Notes under the pieces: model-generated
The model's input: the letters and a program-made list of their open reading frames with translations, nothing else
Told to the model about the DNA's origin: nothing
Database searches by the model: none
Source of the DNA: Natronosalvus caseinilyticus
Lineage (GTDB): Archaea > Halobacteriota > Halobacteria > Halobacteriales > Natrialbaceae
Assembly (NCBI RefSeq): GCF_017357105.1
Contig: NZ_CP071596.1
Coordinates: 3,348,001-3,412,000 of the forward strand
Length of the DNA stretch: 64,000 nt
Direction of reading: 5' to 3'
Position numbers and translations under genes: made by a program
In this document: piece after piece, positions 36,456 through 44,700 of the stretch
How positions within the stretch are numbered: position 1 is the first letter of the stretch
Layout of the letters: each line of letters starts with the position of its first letter

Positions 36456-37451
36456 CTACAATCCCTCCCTGTACTGCTGGTAGACGACGATCAACACGAC
36501 TGCACCGATGATGCCCGCCGTGACGAACGCGATCGCCGAGGCGAGCCCACGCTGGCTCGTGAACGTCGCAACGACCATGCACGTAAGCGACGGGACGGCC
36601 GTACAGCCGGCCGTCGAGTCGATCAGGCCGTAGACGCGCATGGCGTCGATCGTCCGGAACAGGATGGCGATGCCCAGCGTCGGCAGGATGAGCGGGAACG
36701 TGATGAGCTTGAACTGCTGCCAGCGCGTGGCGCCCGACACCTTCGCGACGTCGTAGAGGCTCCGATCGATGCTCTGGAGGCCGGCGAGAATGAGCAGGGC
36801 CATGAACGCCGAGGTCTTCCAGATGTCCGCGACCGTGACGATGATCAGTCCGCTCGAGGGATCGTTCAGCGTGTTCTCCTGGGCGACGATGCCGAGCGCG
36901 GCGATCAGGTCGGCGGCGAACCCGGTGCTCGGGTGGAACATCAGGTAGAAGATCATCCCCTGAATGACGATGGGGATCGCCCACGGGATGATGATGGCCA
37001 CGCGAACCCAGCTCCGGCCCCGGAAGTCCTGGTCGAGGACGAGCGCCTGGCCGAATCCGATGATCGTCTCGAAGAAGACGCTCACGAACGTGAAGATGAG
37101 CGTCACCATCAGGGCGCTTCGGAACATCGCGCTGCTGGTGAGGTCAGTCGGCAGGAACGTCGACGATCCGGGGAGCCACCGATCCGCGTCGCCGGTGAAC
37201 AGACTCACGTAGTGATCGAGGCCGACGAACTCCCCCGATCCCGCGCCGATGAGGTCCGTGAACAGCGACATCTCGAGTGTTCGCAAGAGCGGGTACAGCG
37301 CGATGGCTCCGAGGAGGACGAAGACGGGCGTCAACAGGAGGTAGGCGAAGCCGGTCTCGCCGAGGTTCTCCATCCACCTGGTGATCGCGACGAACGGTCC
37401 CGACCGCTTCGATTCGCGCGTCGGGCCGCTCGATCCCTGTTCGGTGCTCAT
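36456..37451 (-). CDS. Sugar ABC transporter permease (MalF type)
   Basis: A 331-residue permease with at least six membrane segments (for example GFAYLLLTPVFVLLGAIALY). The EAA loop reads YDVAKVSGATRWQQFKLITF. IIPWAIPIVIQGMIFYLMFH is also typical of MalF-like subunits. It pairs with the MalG-type permease encoded immediately after it and with the solute-binding lipoprotein encoded eight bases before it. The start MSTEQGSSGPTRESKRSGP is a plain polar N-terminus without a signal. Confidence 0.92.
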   Translation of the reverse strand: MSTEQGSSGPTRESKRSGPFVAITRWMENLGETGFAYLLLTPVFVLLGAIALYPLLRTLEMSLFTDLIGAGSGEFVGLDHYVSLFTGDADRWLPGSSTFLPTDLTSSAMFRSALMVTLIFTFVSVFFETIIGFGQALVLDQDFRGRSWVRVAIIIPWAIPIVIQGMIFYLMFHPSTGFAADLIAALGIVAQENTLNDPSSGLIIVTVADIWKTSAFMALLILAGLQSIDRSLYDVAKVSGATRWQQFKLITFPLILPTLGIAILFRTIDAMRVYGLIDSTAGCTAVPSLTCMVVATFTSQRGLASAIAFVTAGIIGAVVLIVVYQQYREGL

Positions 37452-37459
37452 AGGTCACG

Positions 37460-38908
37460 TCACCCCGATTCGATGTCCTCGAGCGCTGATTGGAGGTCCG
37501 CGGCAGCGTCCTCGGGATCCTTCGAGCCAGAAACTGCGCTGTTGGCCTCCTCGGCGATCCGCGTCGACTCGGTGCCCCAGACCTCCGTGACGGGACGGGG
37601 CATCGTGTTCTCGCCGGCGAGGCGAAGCGTGTTCATGTACGCGCCCATCGGCTCGATGCTCTCGGCCTCCTCGGACTCGAAGAGTTCGGGCTTGGGCGGG
37701 AGCCAGCCCCAGATGTCGAGGATGCCCAGCAGCAAGTCGTCCTCCATCGACACCCGCAACACCTCGCGGGCCTGCTCGAGGTTGTTCGAGTTCGGGTTGA
37801 GCACGATGTGCCAGCCACCGAGGGCGGAGGTCGTCCCGCCGGTACCGGACTGGTTCGCCTCGTCCTCGGTGACGGCGTAGGGAATCGGCATCGTCCCGAC
37901 GTTGTCGACGCCGTGTTCCTCGGCAGCGGCGCGGATCGCGTACGGCCAGTTGCGGTGAAACGCCGCGTTGCCGTTCTCGAACTCGGGCAGGGACTCGTCT
38001 TCGGTCCAGGAGGTGATGTCGGAGGGGGCGACGCCGGAGGCGTAGCCCTCGAGCGCGTCGCCGTACTCCGGATCGACGAAGGTTCGCATCATCCGCAGCG
38101 AGTCCACGAACTCGGGCTCGTCGACGGTGACCGGCCGGTCGCCGACCGGACCGAACAGGTTGTCCGGCCCGCCGAAGTACGCGCCGCCCCAGGAACTCAA
38201 CACCTCGTTGAACGTACAGCAGGACGTTCCCTCGTAGACGTCCCACTGCGTCGAGAGGCCGAACTCGGCGCCGGAGGCGTCGACGACTTCCTCCGCGAGA
38301 TTCGACCACTCCTCCCAGGTTATGGGTTCGGTGGCCCAGGTCTCGAAGTCGCCGTCCTCGTAGCCGGCCTCGCGGGCGTAGTCCTTTCGGTAGATCATCA
38401 CCGGGAAGTCCGGAAAGAGCGGTACGCCGTAGAGGTCCTCGGATTCGGGGTCGCGAGCCGTCGCGGTGAACCCCTCGAAGTACTCGTCGTTGACGCGCTG
38501 GACGTCTTCCTCCTCGAGTTCCTCGTTCAGGTTCGCGATGAGTCCCTGCTGAATGAAGACGTTGACCCAGCCGTTGTCCATCAGCATCAGGTCGGGTTCG
38601 GCTTCCCCGGTGTCGAGGGCCGTCTGGTAGTTGTCCCGGCGTTCGTCGCTGTTGTCTGCCCCGGGGCGGAACTCGATCTCGATGTCCTCGCTCAGCCCAT
38701 TCTCGTGGTACAGGCTCTCGATATCGTCGCCGACCTCGTTCGCTGCGCTCGGGTCGAAGCCGAACGAGACCGTTCCCTCGGAGTCGTCACCACCGCCGCC
38801 GTAGATGCACCCGGCAAGTCCCACCGCACCGGAGGCACCCGCTGCGGCGACGAACGTCCGACGGGAGACCCGCGAGCGTGGCGCGTTTCGGGGCCGATTT
38901 CCAGACAT
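37460..38908 (-). CDS. Sugar ABC transporter substrate-binding lipoprotein
   Basis: A 482-residue CUT1-class binding protein, first gene of the seven-gene operon. A twin-arginine lipoprotein signal (RVSRRTFVAAAGASGAVGLA, then Gly-Cys) places it on the outer membrane face. LSTQWDVYEGTSCCTFNEVL and LGGWHIVLNPNSNNLEQARE are typical of family-1 sugar binders. Start 38908 was chosen because it places the RR motif near the N-terminus; the 71-residue longer frame is not signal-like. The sugar is unknown. The dehydrogenase and isomerase downstream suggest oxidation then isomerisation of the imported compound. Confidence 0.93.
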   Translation of the reverse strand: MSGNRPRNAPRSRVSRRTFVAAAGASGAVGLAGCIYGGGGDDSEGTVSFGFDPSAANEVGDDIESLYHENGLSEDIEIEFRPGADNSDERRDNYQTALDTGEAEPDLMLMDNGWVNVFIQQGLIANLNEELEEEDVQRVNDEYFEGFTATARDPESEDLYGVPLFPDFPVMIYRKDYAREAGYEDGDFETWATEPITWEEWSNLAEEVVDASGAEFGLSTQWDVYEGTSCCTFNEVLSSWGGAYFGGPDNLFGPVGDRPVTVDEPEFVDSLRMMRTFVDPEYGDALEGYASGVAPSDITSWTEDESLPEFENGNAAFHRNWPYAIRAAAEEHGVDNVGTMPIPYAVTEDEANQSGTGGTTSALGGWHIVLNPNSNNLEQAREVLRVSMEDDLLLGILDIWGWLPPKPELFESEEAESIEPMGAYMNTLRLAGENTMPRPVTEVWGTESTRIAEEANSAVSGSKDPEDAAADLQSALEDIESG

Positions 38909-39334
38909 AACGTGCACTCGTGTGCGGGGACCGGCCATTGTAATAGAGAGAATACACATCCCAGCCTCGTCGCTTCCGGCGTGTAATCTCGAGTTACTCA
39001 TCGAGGGATATAGCCGCCGACTCGAGGTCGGAATCAAACGATTCCAGCCCCCGGTTTCGCCACGAGTGTTCGTCTCGCGTCGTTCGTCGACGCCCGTCAC
39101 CGTTTCCGAGTTTTTGGGCAAGACACCGTTGGCCCGCGGCGAGGAAGCGTAACGAGGAGTTCTCTCGGGACTGTAAAGCCGTCGACGCCAATCGTCAACC
39201 CTCGATCCGCGACTCGAGCGGTAACGTCGACTACCGGGTCGAACCCGAATCCGTGTCCGGCTTTAACTCTGACTCTGAACCCAGACCGAGGTGGAATAAT
39301 AAGGTTTAACAATTCTATGGTATCAGATTATTAT
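38909..39334. other. Intergenic region between the sugar operon and the NikR-like gene
   Basis: This 426-base divergent space holds promoters but no gene I can support. On the minus strand CTATTAC (near 38940) sits about 30 bases before ATG 38908. A GTGCAC/GTGTGC imperfect palindrome (about 38911-38926) lies between them and could be an operator for the sugar operon. On the plus strand GGTTTAAC (about 39303-39310) is about 27 bases before ATG 39335. The middle part (38960-39290) shows nothing clear. Confidence 0.4.
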
Positions 39335-39757
39335 ATGGCCGTCGTAAGCGTCTCGATGCCGGATGCGTTGCTCGAGCGAATCGATCAGTTCGCCGACGAT
39401 CACGGGTACACGGGTCGGAGCGAAGTCGTCAGGGAAGCCTCCCGAAACCTCCTCGGCGAGTTCGAGGACACCCGACTCGAGGACCGCGAACTCATGGGCA
39501 TCGTCACCGTCATGTTCGACTACGAGACGACCAGCGTCGAGGAGCGGATGATGCGCCTCCGCCACGAACACGAGTCGCTCGTCGCCTCGAACTTCCACAG
39601 CCACGTCGGCGATCACTTCTGTATGGAACTGTTCGTCCTGGAGGGCTCGCTCGAGGACATCTCGACGTTCGTCGGCAAGATCCGGGCGACCAAAGACGTC
39701 CTCTCGGTCGATTACTCGGTCAATCCGGTCGACGGACTTGAGACGATTAGCGAGTGA
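39335..39757 (+). CDS. nikR: NikR-family nickel-responsive regulator
   Basis: A 140-residue ribbon-helix-helix repressor with an ACT-like metal domain. The N-terminus [20 protein letters not shown] and [14 protein letters not shown] form the RHH DNA-binding fold. All four nickel ligands of NikR are present in the correct spacing: His77, His88, His90 and Cys96 (H-x10-H-x-H-x5-C). It should sense nickel and repress nickel uptake genes. ATG 39335 begins the conserved fold and lies 27 bases from a TATA-like TTTAAC; an upstream in-frame start adds six residues. No nickel transporter is beside it, so its targets are elsewhere. Confidence 0.87.
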   Translation: MAVVSVSMPDALLERIDQFADDHGYTGRSEVVREASRNLLGEFEDTRLEDRELMGIVTVMFDYETTSVEERMMRLRHEHESLVASNFHSHVGDHFCMELFVLEGSLEDISTFVGKIRATKDVLSVDYSVNPVDGLETISE

Positions 39758-39767
39758 TCAATCCTCG

Positions 39768-39794
39768 GTAGCACGACGTGCTACTACACTTTTT
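39768..39794 (+). terminator. Hairpin and T-run after the NikR-like gene
   Basis: GTAGCACG (39768-39775) and CGTGCTAC (39777-39784) form a perfect 8-base inverted repeat around one A. A short T-run (TTTTT, 39790-39794) follows. This is the layout of an intrinsic terminator, ten bases after the nikR stop. It could also be an operator for the next gene. Confidence 0.55.
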
Positions 39795-39797
39795 GAA

Positions 39798-39832
39798 GTA
39801 GCTGTTGCCGCCTCTGTGCCTTCGACAGCTAC
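39798..39832. promoter_or_regulatory. Second hairpin before the AIR-synthase-like gene
   Basis: GTAGCTGT (39798-39805) and ACAGCTAC (39825-39832) form a perfect 8-base stem with a 19-base loop. It ends 27 bases before ATG 39860, where a core promoter would be expected. No clear TATA box is visible, so the hairpin may belong to a leader or act as a regulator site. Confidence 0.45.
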
Positions 39833-39859
39833 AAGCCGTCCATCGCCCACGTTCGTCGT

Positions 39860-40858
39860 ATGCCCGGCAAAGTCCACCCCGACGACCTCGTGGCGCACGT
39901 CTTCGGCCGAACCGGTGACGCCGATGAGTCGGTCTTGCAGGGTCCCGCGACGGGCGAGGACGCGGCGGCCATCGACTGGCCCGGCGGCCACCTCGTCGTG
40001 AGTTCCGACCCCATCTCACTCGCTGCCAGCGAAGTCGGCACCCTCGGCGTTCACGTCGTCTGCAACGACGTCGCCGCCAGCGGGGCCGACCCCCGCTGGC
40101 TCACGACCGTCATCCTGCTCCCCCCGTCGGCGGCCGACGACGGGGACGACACCCTCGAGACCGTCACCCACGACCTGGACGCCGCCGCTCGCTCGCTGGG
40201 GGCGACCATCGTCGGCGGCCACTCCGAGTACGTCGACGCCCTCGAGCGACCCCTGGTCTCGCTGACCGCGATGGGCGCCGCCGACCGCGTTCTCGAGACC
40301 GGTAGTGCCAAACCGGGCGACCACGTCCTTTTGACGAAAGCCGCCGCCATCGAGGGGACCGCCATCCTGGCGGCGGACTTCGGCGAACAACTCGACGTCG
40401 ACGAGACCGCGCGCTCGAGCGCCGAGGCGTTCCTGTCGGAGATTAGCGTCGTCCCCGACGCCCGAGTCCTCCGAGAGTACGCGACTGCGATGCACGACCC
40501 GACCGAGGGCGGCGTGACGGCCGGCCTGCTCGAACTCGCCCAGGCCTCGGGCGTTCGACTCGAGGTCGACCGCGACGCGATTCCGGTCCGGTCGGAGACG
40601 GCGACCCTCTGTGCGGCAGCCGGGGTCGACCCGCTCCGGATCTTCGGCTCTGGAGCACTGCTCGCGACGGTTCCCGACGACGACCTCCAGGCGTGTCTCG
40701 ACGCAGTTTCGACGGCCGACCTCGAGGCGACGGTCGTCGGTCGCGTCCGGGCACTCGAGGGCGACGCCGAACGACCGTCGCTCGTTCTGGACGGGGAATC
40801 GATCGCCGACCCGGTGATGGACGACCTCTATTCGCTCTGGGAGGAGAGCGACGCCTGA
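39860..40858 (+). CDS. AIR-synthase-like (PurM/HypE-fold) protein
   Basis: A 332-residue ATP-using protein of the PurM/HypE/ThiL fold. The N-terminal domain has ATGEDAAAIDW and HLVVSSDPISLAASEVG, and THDLDAAARSLGATIVGGHS is the common glycine-rich block. The second half has MHDPTEGGVTAGLLELA and FGSGALLATV. The order matches HypE, but the HypE C-terminal Pro-Arg-Ile-Cys is missing (the protein ends EESDA), so it is probably not a hydrogenase maturation enzyme. The reaction is unknown. It follows the NikR-like gene by about 100 bases across two hairpins. Confidence 0.85.
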   Translation: MPGKVHPDDLVAHVFGRTGDADESVLQGPATGEDAAAIDWPGGHLVVSSDPISLAASEVGTLGVHVVCNDVAASGADPRWLTTVILLPPSAADDGDDTLETVTHDLDAAARSLGATIVGGHSEYVDALERPLVSLTAMGAADRVLETGSAKPGDHVLLTKAAAIEGTAILAADFGEQLDVDETARSSAEAFLSEISVVPDARVLREYATAMHDPTEGGVTAGLLELAQASGVRLEVDRDAIPVRSETATLCAAAGVDPLRIFGSGALLATVPDDDLQACLDAVSTADLEATVVGRVRALEGDAERPSLVLDGESIADPVMDDLYSLWEESDA

Positions 40859-41018
40859 GGAGCGCGTCGAACTCGTACGCGCGAACATTCATCTATCCAC
40901 TCTCGAGCGCTGGCGTACCGTCGTGTAAACCCGACTCGAGTCCCAATACAGTATTTCCGGTTGACACCTGTCGACACGCTTTTCTCTCTCGATAGATGAG
41001 GTTGCGCTGATAGGCAGT

Positions 41019-41519
41019 ATGTTCCGTGACCGAGTGATACGCGTGCAGGACCGGGTACGGCACGCGCTCCGGACGGCGTGGGAAGAGGAACACACGCCCC
41101 ACGAGGTCGCGACGAGTTTTGCCATCGGCATCTTCGTCACGGCCCTGCCGACCGGTGGGCTCGGAATCGGCTCGTTTTTCCTGTTCGCGTACTGGTGGTC
41201 CTGGATCTCGAAGCCCGCGATCTTCTCCTCCGTGGCCGTCCTGAATCCCGCCATCAAACCCGCCGTCTACCTCGGAAGTTTCTACGTCGGTGCGACCCTC
41301 TTCGGCACCGATCCCCTCATCGCGACCAGGTGGACACACCTCGAGACCGCCCTGCTGTTGATCCAGCTCCTGCTCATCGGAAATCTCATCCTCGCAGTGG
41401 TGCTCGCCGGCGTCGCCTACGTCGCGGCGTACTATCTGGTCCGGAACTACGTCGAGCGCGCCGACCAGCAGACGGCCTCCCCGGCCAGCGACCTCCCCAC
41501 TCCGTTCTGGCGGAAGTAG
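41019..41519 (+). CDS. DUF2062 membrane protein
   Basis: A 166-residue protein of the DUF2062 family. The family start reads EEHTPHEVATSFAIGIFVTA, followed by TGGLGIGSFFLFAY and a PAIFSSVAVLNPAIKPAVYL segment. Three to four membrane segments are visible (FFLFAYWW, LETALLLIQLLLIGNLILAV, and others). The function of the family is not established. It is single and has no operon partner, with AT-rich DNA about 50 bases upstream. Confidence 0.85.
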   Translation: MFRDRVIRVQDRVRHALRTAWEEEHTPHEVATSFAIGIFVTALPTGGLGIGSFFLFAYWWSWISKPAIFSSVAVLNPAIKPAVYLGSFYVGATLFGTDPLIATRWTHLETALLLIQLLLIGNLILAVVLAGVAYVAAYYLVRNYVERADQQTASPASDLPTPFWRK

Positions 41520-41721
41520 CCGTTTTTGGTCCGTTCTGTACCTCGCTACCGCCGCCAACGGGGTAGTTGACGCGTTCGCCCCACTCACACATGCACACCC
41601 GCATTTCGAGACGATCTTTCACATCCGAAAACTCGAGATACAGCGCCAACTGACAGTCTTAGGCACCGAAATAGTGGGGATAGAATTAACTCCCCCCAGA
41701 CGGATTCACAATCAGTTGTGG

Positions 41722-41742
41722 ACCGTGCTGAACCAGCACGGT
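41722..41742 (+). promoter_or_regulatory. Perfect hairpin before the HEAT-PQQ gene
   Basis: ACCGTGCTG (41722-41730), a 3-base loop AAC, and CAGCACGGT (41734-41742) make a perfect 9-base stem that ends 19 bases before ATG 41762. It could be an RNA hairpin in the leader or an operator. No TATA box lies in the expected place between it and the start; TTAACT at about 41687 is the nearest candidate. Confidence 0.55.
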
Positions 41743-41761
41743 CTGCGTCCATCACGCATCT

Positions 41762-44700
41762 ATGCCACGAAACGACACTTCGAACCCGGACGACCCCATG
41801 CTCGGGGAGCCGGACGACGACCTCGAGGTCACCCTCGGGATCGACCAATTACAGCGCTTTCTCTCGGCCGACGACCCCGACGTTCGCACGTACGCGGCCA
41901 GCACGCTCGCCGGTGAGGCGGCCGACCGACCGCGCGAGGTCTGCTCGGCAGTTCCGGCACTGATCGACCGACTCGAGGACGAACCGTCGGTTCGCGCCAA
42001 CGCGACGGCGGCGCTCGCAGCAATTGCCACCGAGCACCCGGCAGAAGTCGCGGCTGGCGTTCCGGCGCTGACCGATCGACTCGAGGGATCGACCGCCGTC
42101 CGTGTCGACGCCGTCGACGCGCTCGCGGCGATCAGTGACGCAGAACCGGCGGCGTTGCTCGAGTCGGTCGAGGCGCTCGCGGCGGTCGTCTCCGCCGAGG
42201 AAGAGGACCAGGACGATCACGAAGACGAAGACGCGTTCGTCTGCCGGCGAGCGACCGCTGCACTGGCGGCCGTCGCCGACGCCGACCCCGGGGCGGTCAG
42301 ACCCGTGGCAGCCTCGATCGCCGCGGTCGCCCACCACGAGGACGAGATGGTTCGCGAACACGCCGTTCGAGCCCTGCGGGCCGTCGCCGAATCGGACCCG
42401 ACCGCGCTCGCCGCGACGACCGACGCCGCCACGCCCCTGCTCGAACGGCTCGACGACTACGGAGCGATCCGGGCCGACGCGATGGCCGCACTCCGCGCGC
42501 TCGCAGTCCAAGACGACCCCACACCGATCGCCGTCGAACCCGTCGCGGAACGACTCGACGACGAAAACCGAAGCGTCCGTGAGGACGCCGCGCACACGCT
42601 GCTGGCGGTCGCAGCCGAGACGCCGGCGCGAGCGTCGACCGCACTCGATCCGCTCACGGCGGCGCTCGCCGATGCCCCCTCGATTCGCGAACCGACCATC
42701 CACGCACTCCGGCACGTTGCCACCGCAGACCCCGCGCTGTCGGGTCTCGAGTCGTCCGTTCCGCCCGTCACCGATCGATTGACCGACGTTCAGACAGCCG
42801 TCCGTACTGACGCAGCGGCGACCTTGCGTGCCGTCGCCGACGAACGGCCAGCCACCGTGCAGTCGTCGGTCGGCGCGCTCGCTGCAGTCCTCGAGGACGA
42901 CGTGATCGAAACCCGTGAACACGCTGCCGCCGCAATCGAGGCCGTCGCCGAGGAGCACCCCGACGCCGTCGCGCCCGTCGTGGCGGACCTCGCGGCTCGC
43001 CTCGACGACGAGGATGAGGACGGGGACGGGGACGGGGACGGGGACGAAGATGAAGACGAAGACGAGGCGTCGGTTCGGGCGAACGTCGCTCGAGCCCTGG
43101 CCGCCGTCGCGGCGGTCGATCCCGACGCCGTTCGCGCCGTGGTTCCCTCCCTCACCGCGTGCCTGGACGAGCCGAACGAGTCGGTCAGACGGCCGACCGC
43201 CCACGCGCTCGGTGCCATCGCTCGCGACGGTGCCGTCGATCAGGGGGTCGTCGAACGGTCCCTCGCACAGCTCGAGACGGGACGAGGCGACGAAATCGAC
43301 ACGTGGCAACAGGGTCACGCCGCCCGGTCGCTCGCCGAGGTGGCCGAAGCGCAGGTCGCGGGCGTTCATCCAGCCGTTCGGTCCCTCTCGACCCGGCTCG
43401 CAGCCGACGACGTCGCCGTCCGGAGAGCGGCCTCTCGCGACCTCGCCGGCGTCGCCACGGAACGGCCACGAGACGTTCGTTCGGCCGTCGAACCGCTGGC
43501 GGCCAGCCTCGAGGACGACGACGCGAGCGTCCGCAACAACGCCGCGATCGCCCTCCGGAGACTGGGGGAGGCCTACCCCGAGGACGTTCGGTCGGCGTTG
43601 GGCGCACTATTCGGAGCGGTAGACGATCCCGACCGAACTGTCCGAACGAACGTCGTCGCCGCACTCACCACGATCGGTCCCGATGGCGATCGCGTTCGAT
43701 CGCCGGCCCGGGCACTGGCTGTCGCCGAAACGACCGCCGACGACGCCTCGATTCGAACCGGCGCACTCGAGGCCCTCGGCGTGTTGCTCCCGGAGACTGG
43801 CGACGAAACGATTGCCGTCGTCGACGCCGTTCTCGATCGACTCGCCGACGACTGTCGACCAGCCGAACGGAGTGCCGCGCTCGAAGCCCTCGAAACCATC
43901 CTCACGAGACCCATCGAGACCGATCCGACGCCGACCGAGGCCGTCCTCGACCAGTTCGACGACGGGTCGGGGGCGAGGACGACCGCCCTGGCCCGTTCGC
44001 TGGCCGACCTCGCTCGCGTCGATACGGCCATCGTGGAACCGCTCGCCTCGAGCCTGCTCGAGCGACTGGCGGACGCCGAGCGTCTCGAACGCCAGGCCCA
44101 CCTTCGAACCCTCTCGGCCGTCGCCGATGGATCGGATCGGGCCGTCGTGGCGCTCCTCCTCGATCGTCCAGGTGATCGACCGATGGAAGCAGTCGCGGCC
44201 GACCTCGCGACGCTCGCCGTGGTCGAGCCGGGAGCAGTGAGCCAGGATGCAGATGCCGTCGCCGACCTCCTCGAACACGAGACGCCGGCCGTTCGCGGCT
44301 ACGCGACGCTCTCACTCGCGACCGTCGCCGTCCTCGAGAACGACTCGACGCTCGAGACGGAGTTCGACGCCGTCGAGGATCGACTGGTCGACGCCGCGTC
44401 GCTCGTGGCCGGCGGGGAAACGCCGACGCATACCGACGCGATCAACAATCAGCTCTCGGGGCTCGGCCGCCGCGTCGACGGCGATCCCTGGGCGGCCGGA
44501 ACGGCAGTGCTCGCACTGTCGGTGCTCGCCGACTGCTCGGAGCGGTTGCGACCCACAGCGATCTCGAAAATCGCCGCCGGCCTCGCCGTCGATTCGCCCG
44601 TGGTTCGGGTTACGACAGCCCGAACCCTCGCAGCGGTCGCCGAAGACGACGACGGCGGGTTCGAGTCGAGCGCCTCGGCGCTCGTGGACGCGCTCGAGGA

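Noticed and set aside
34462-36984. Very long minus-strand open frame (840 codons) overlapping the sugar ABC ATPase and permease genes
   Set aside because: Its protein is Arg/His/Asp-rich and lacks domains; the overlapping frames carry complete ABC motifs. Long shadow frames are expected in GC-rich haloarchaeal genes.
41849-43369. 506-codon minus-strand open frame inside the HEAT-PQQ gene
   Set aside because: It is antisense to repeated HEAT codons and its composition mirrors them; no domain or start context.
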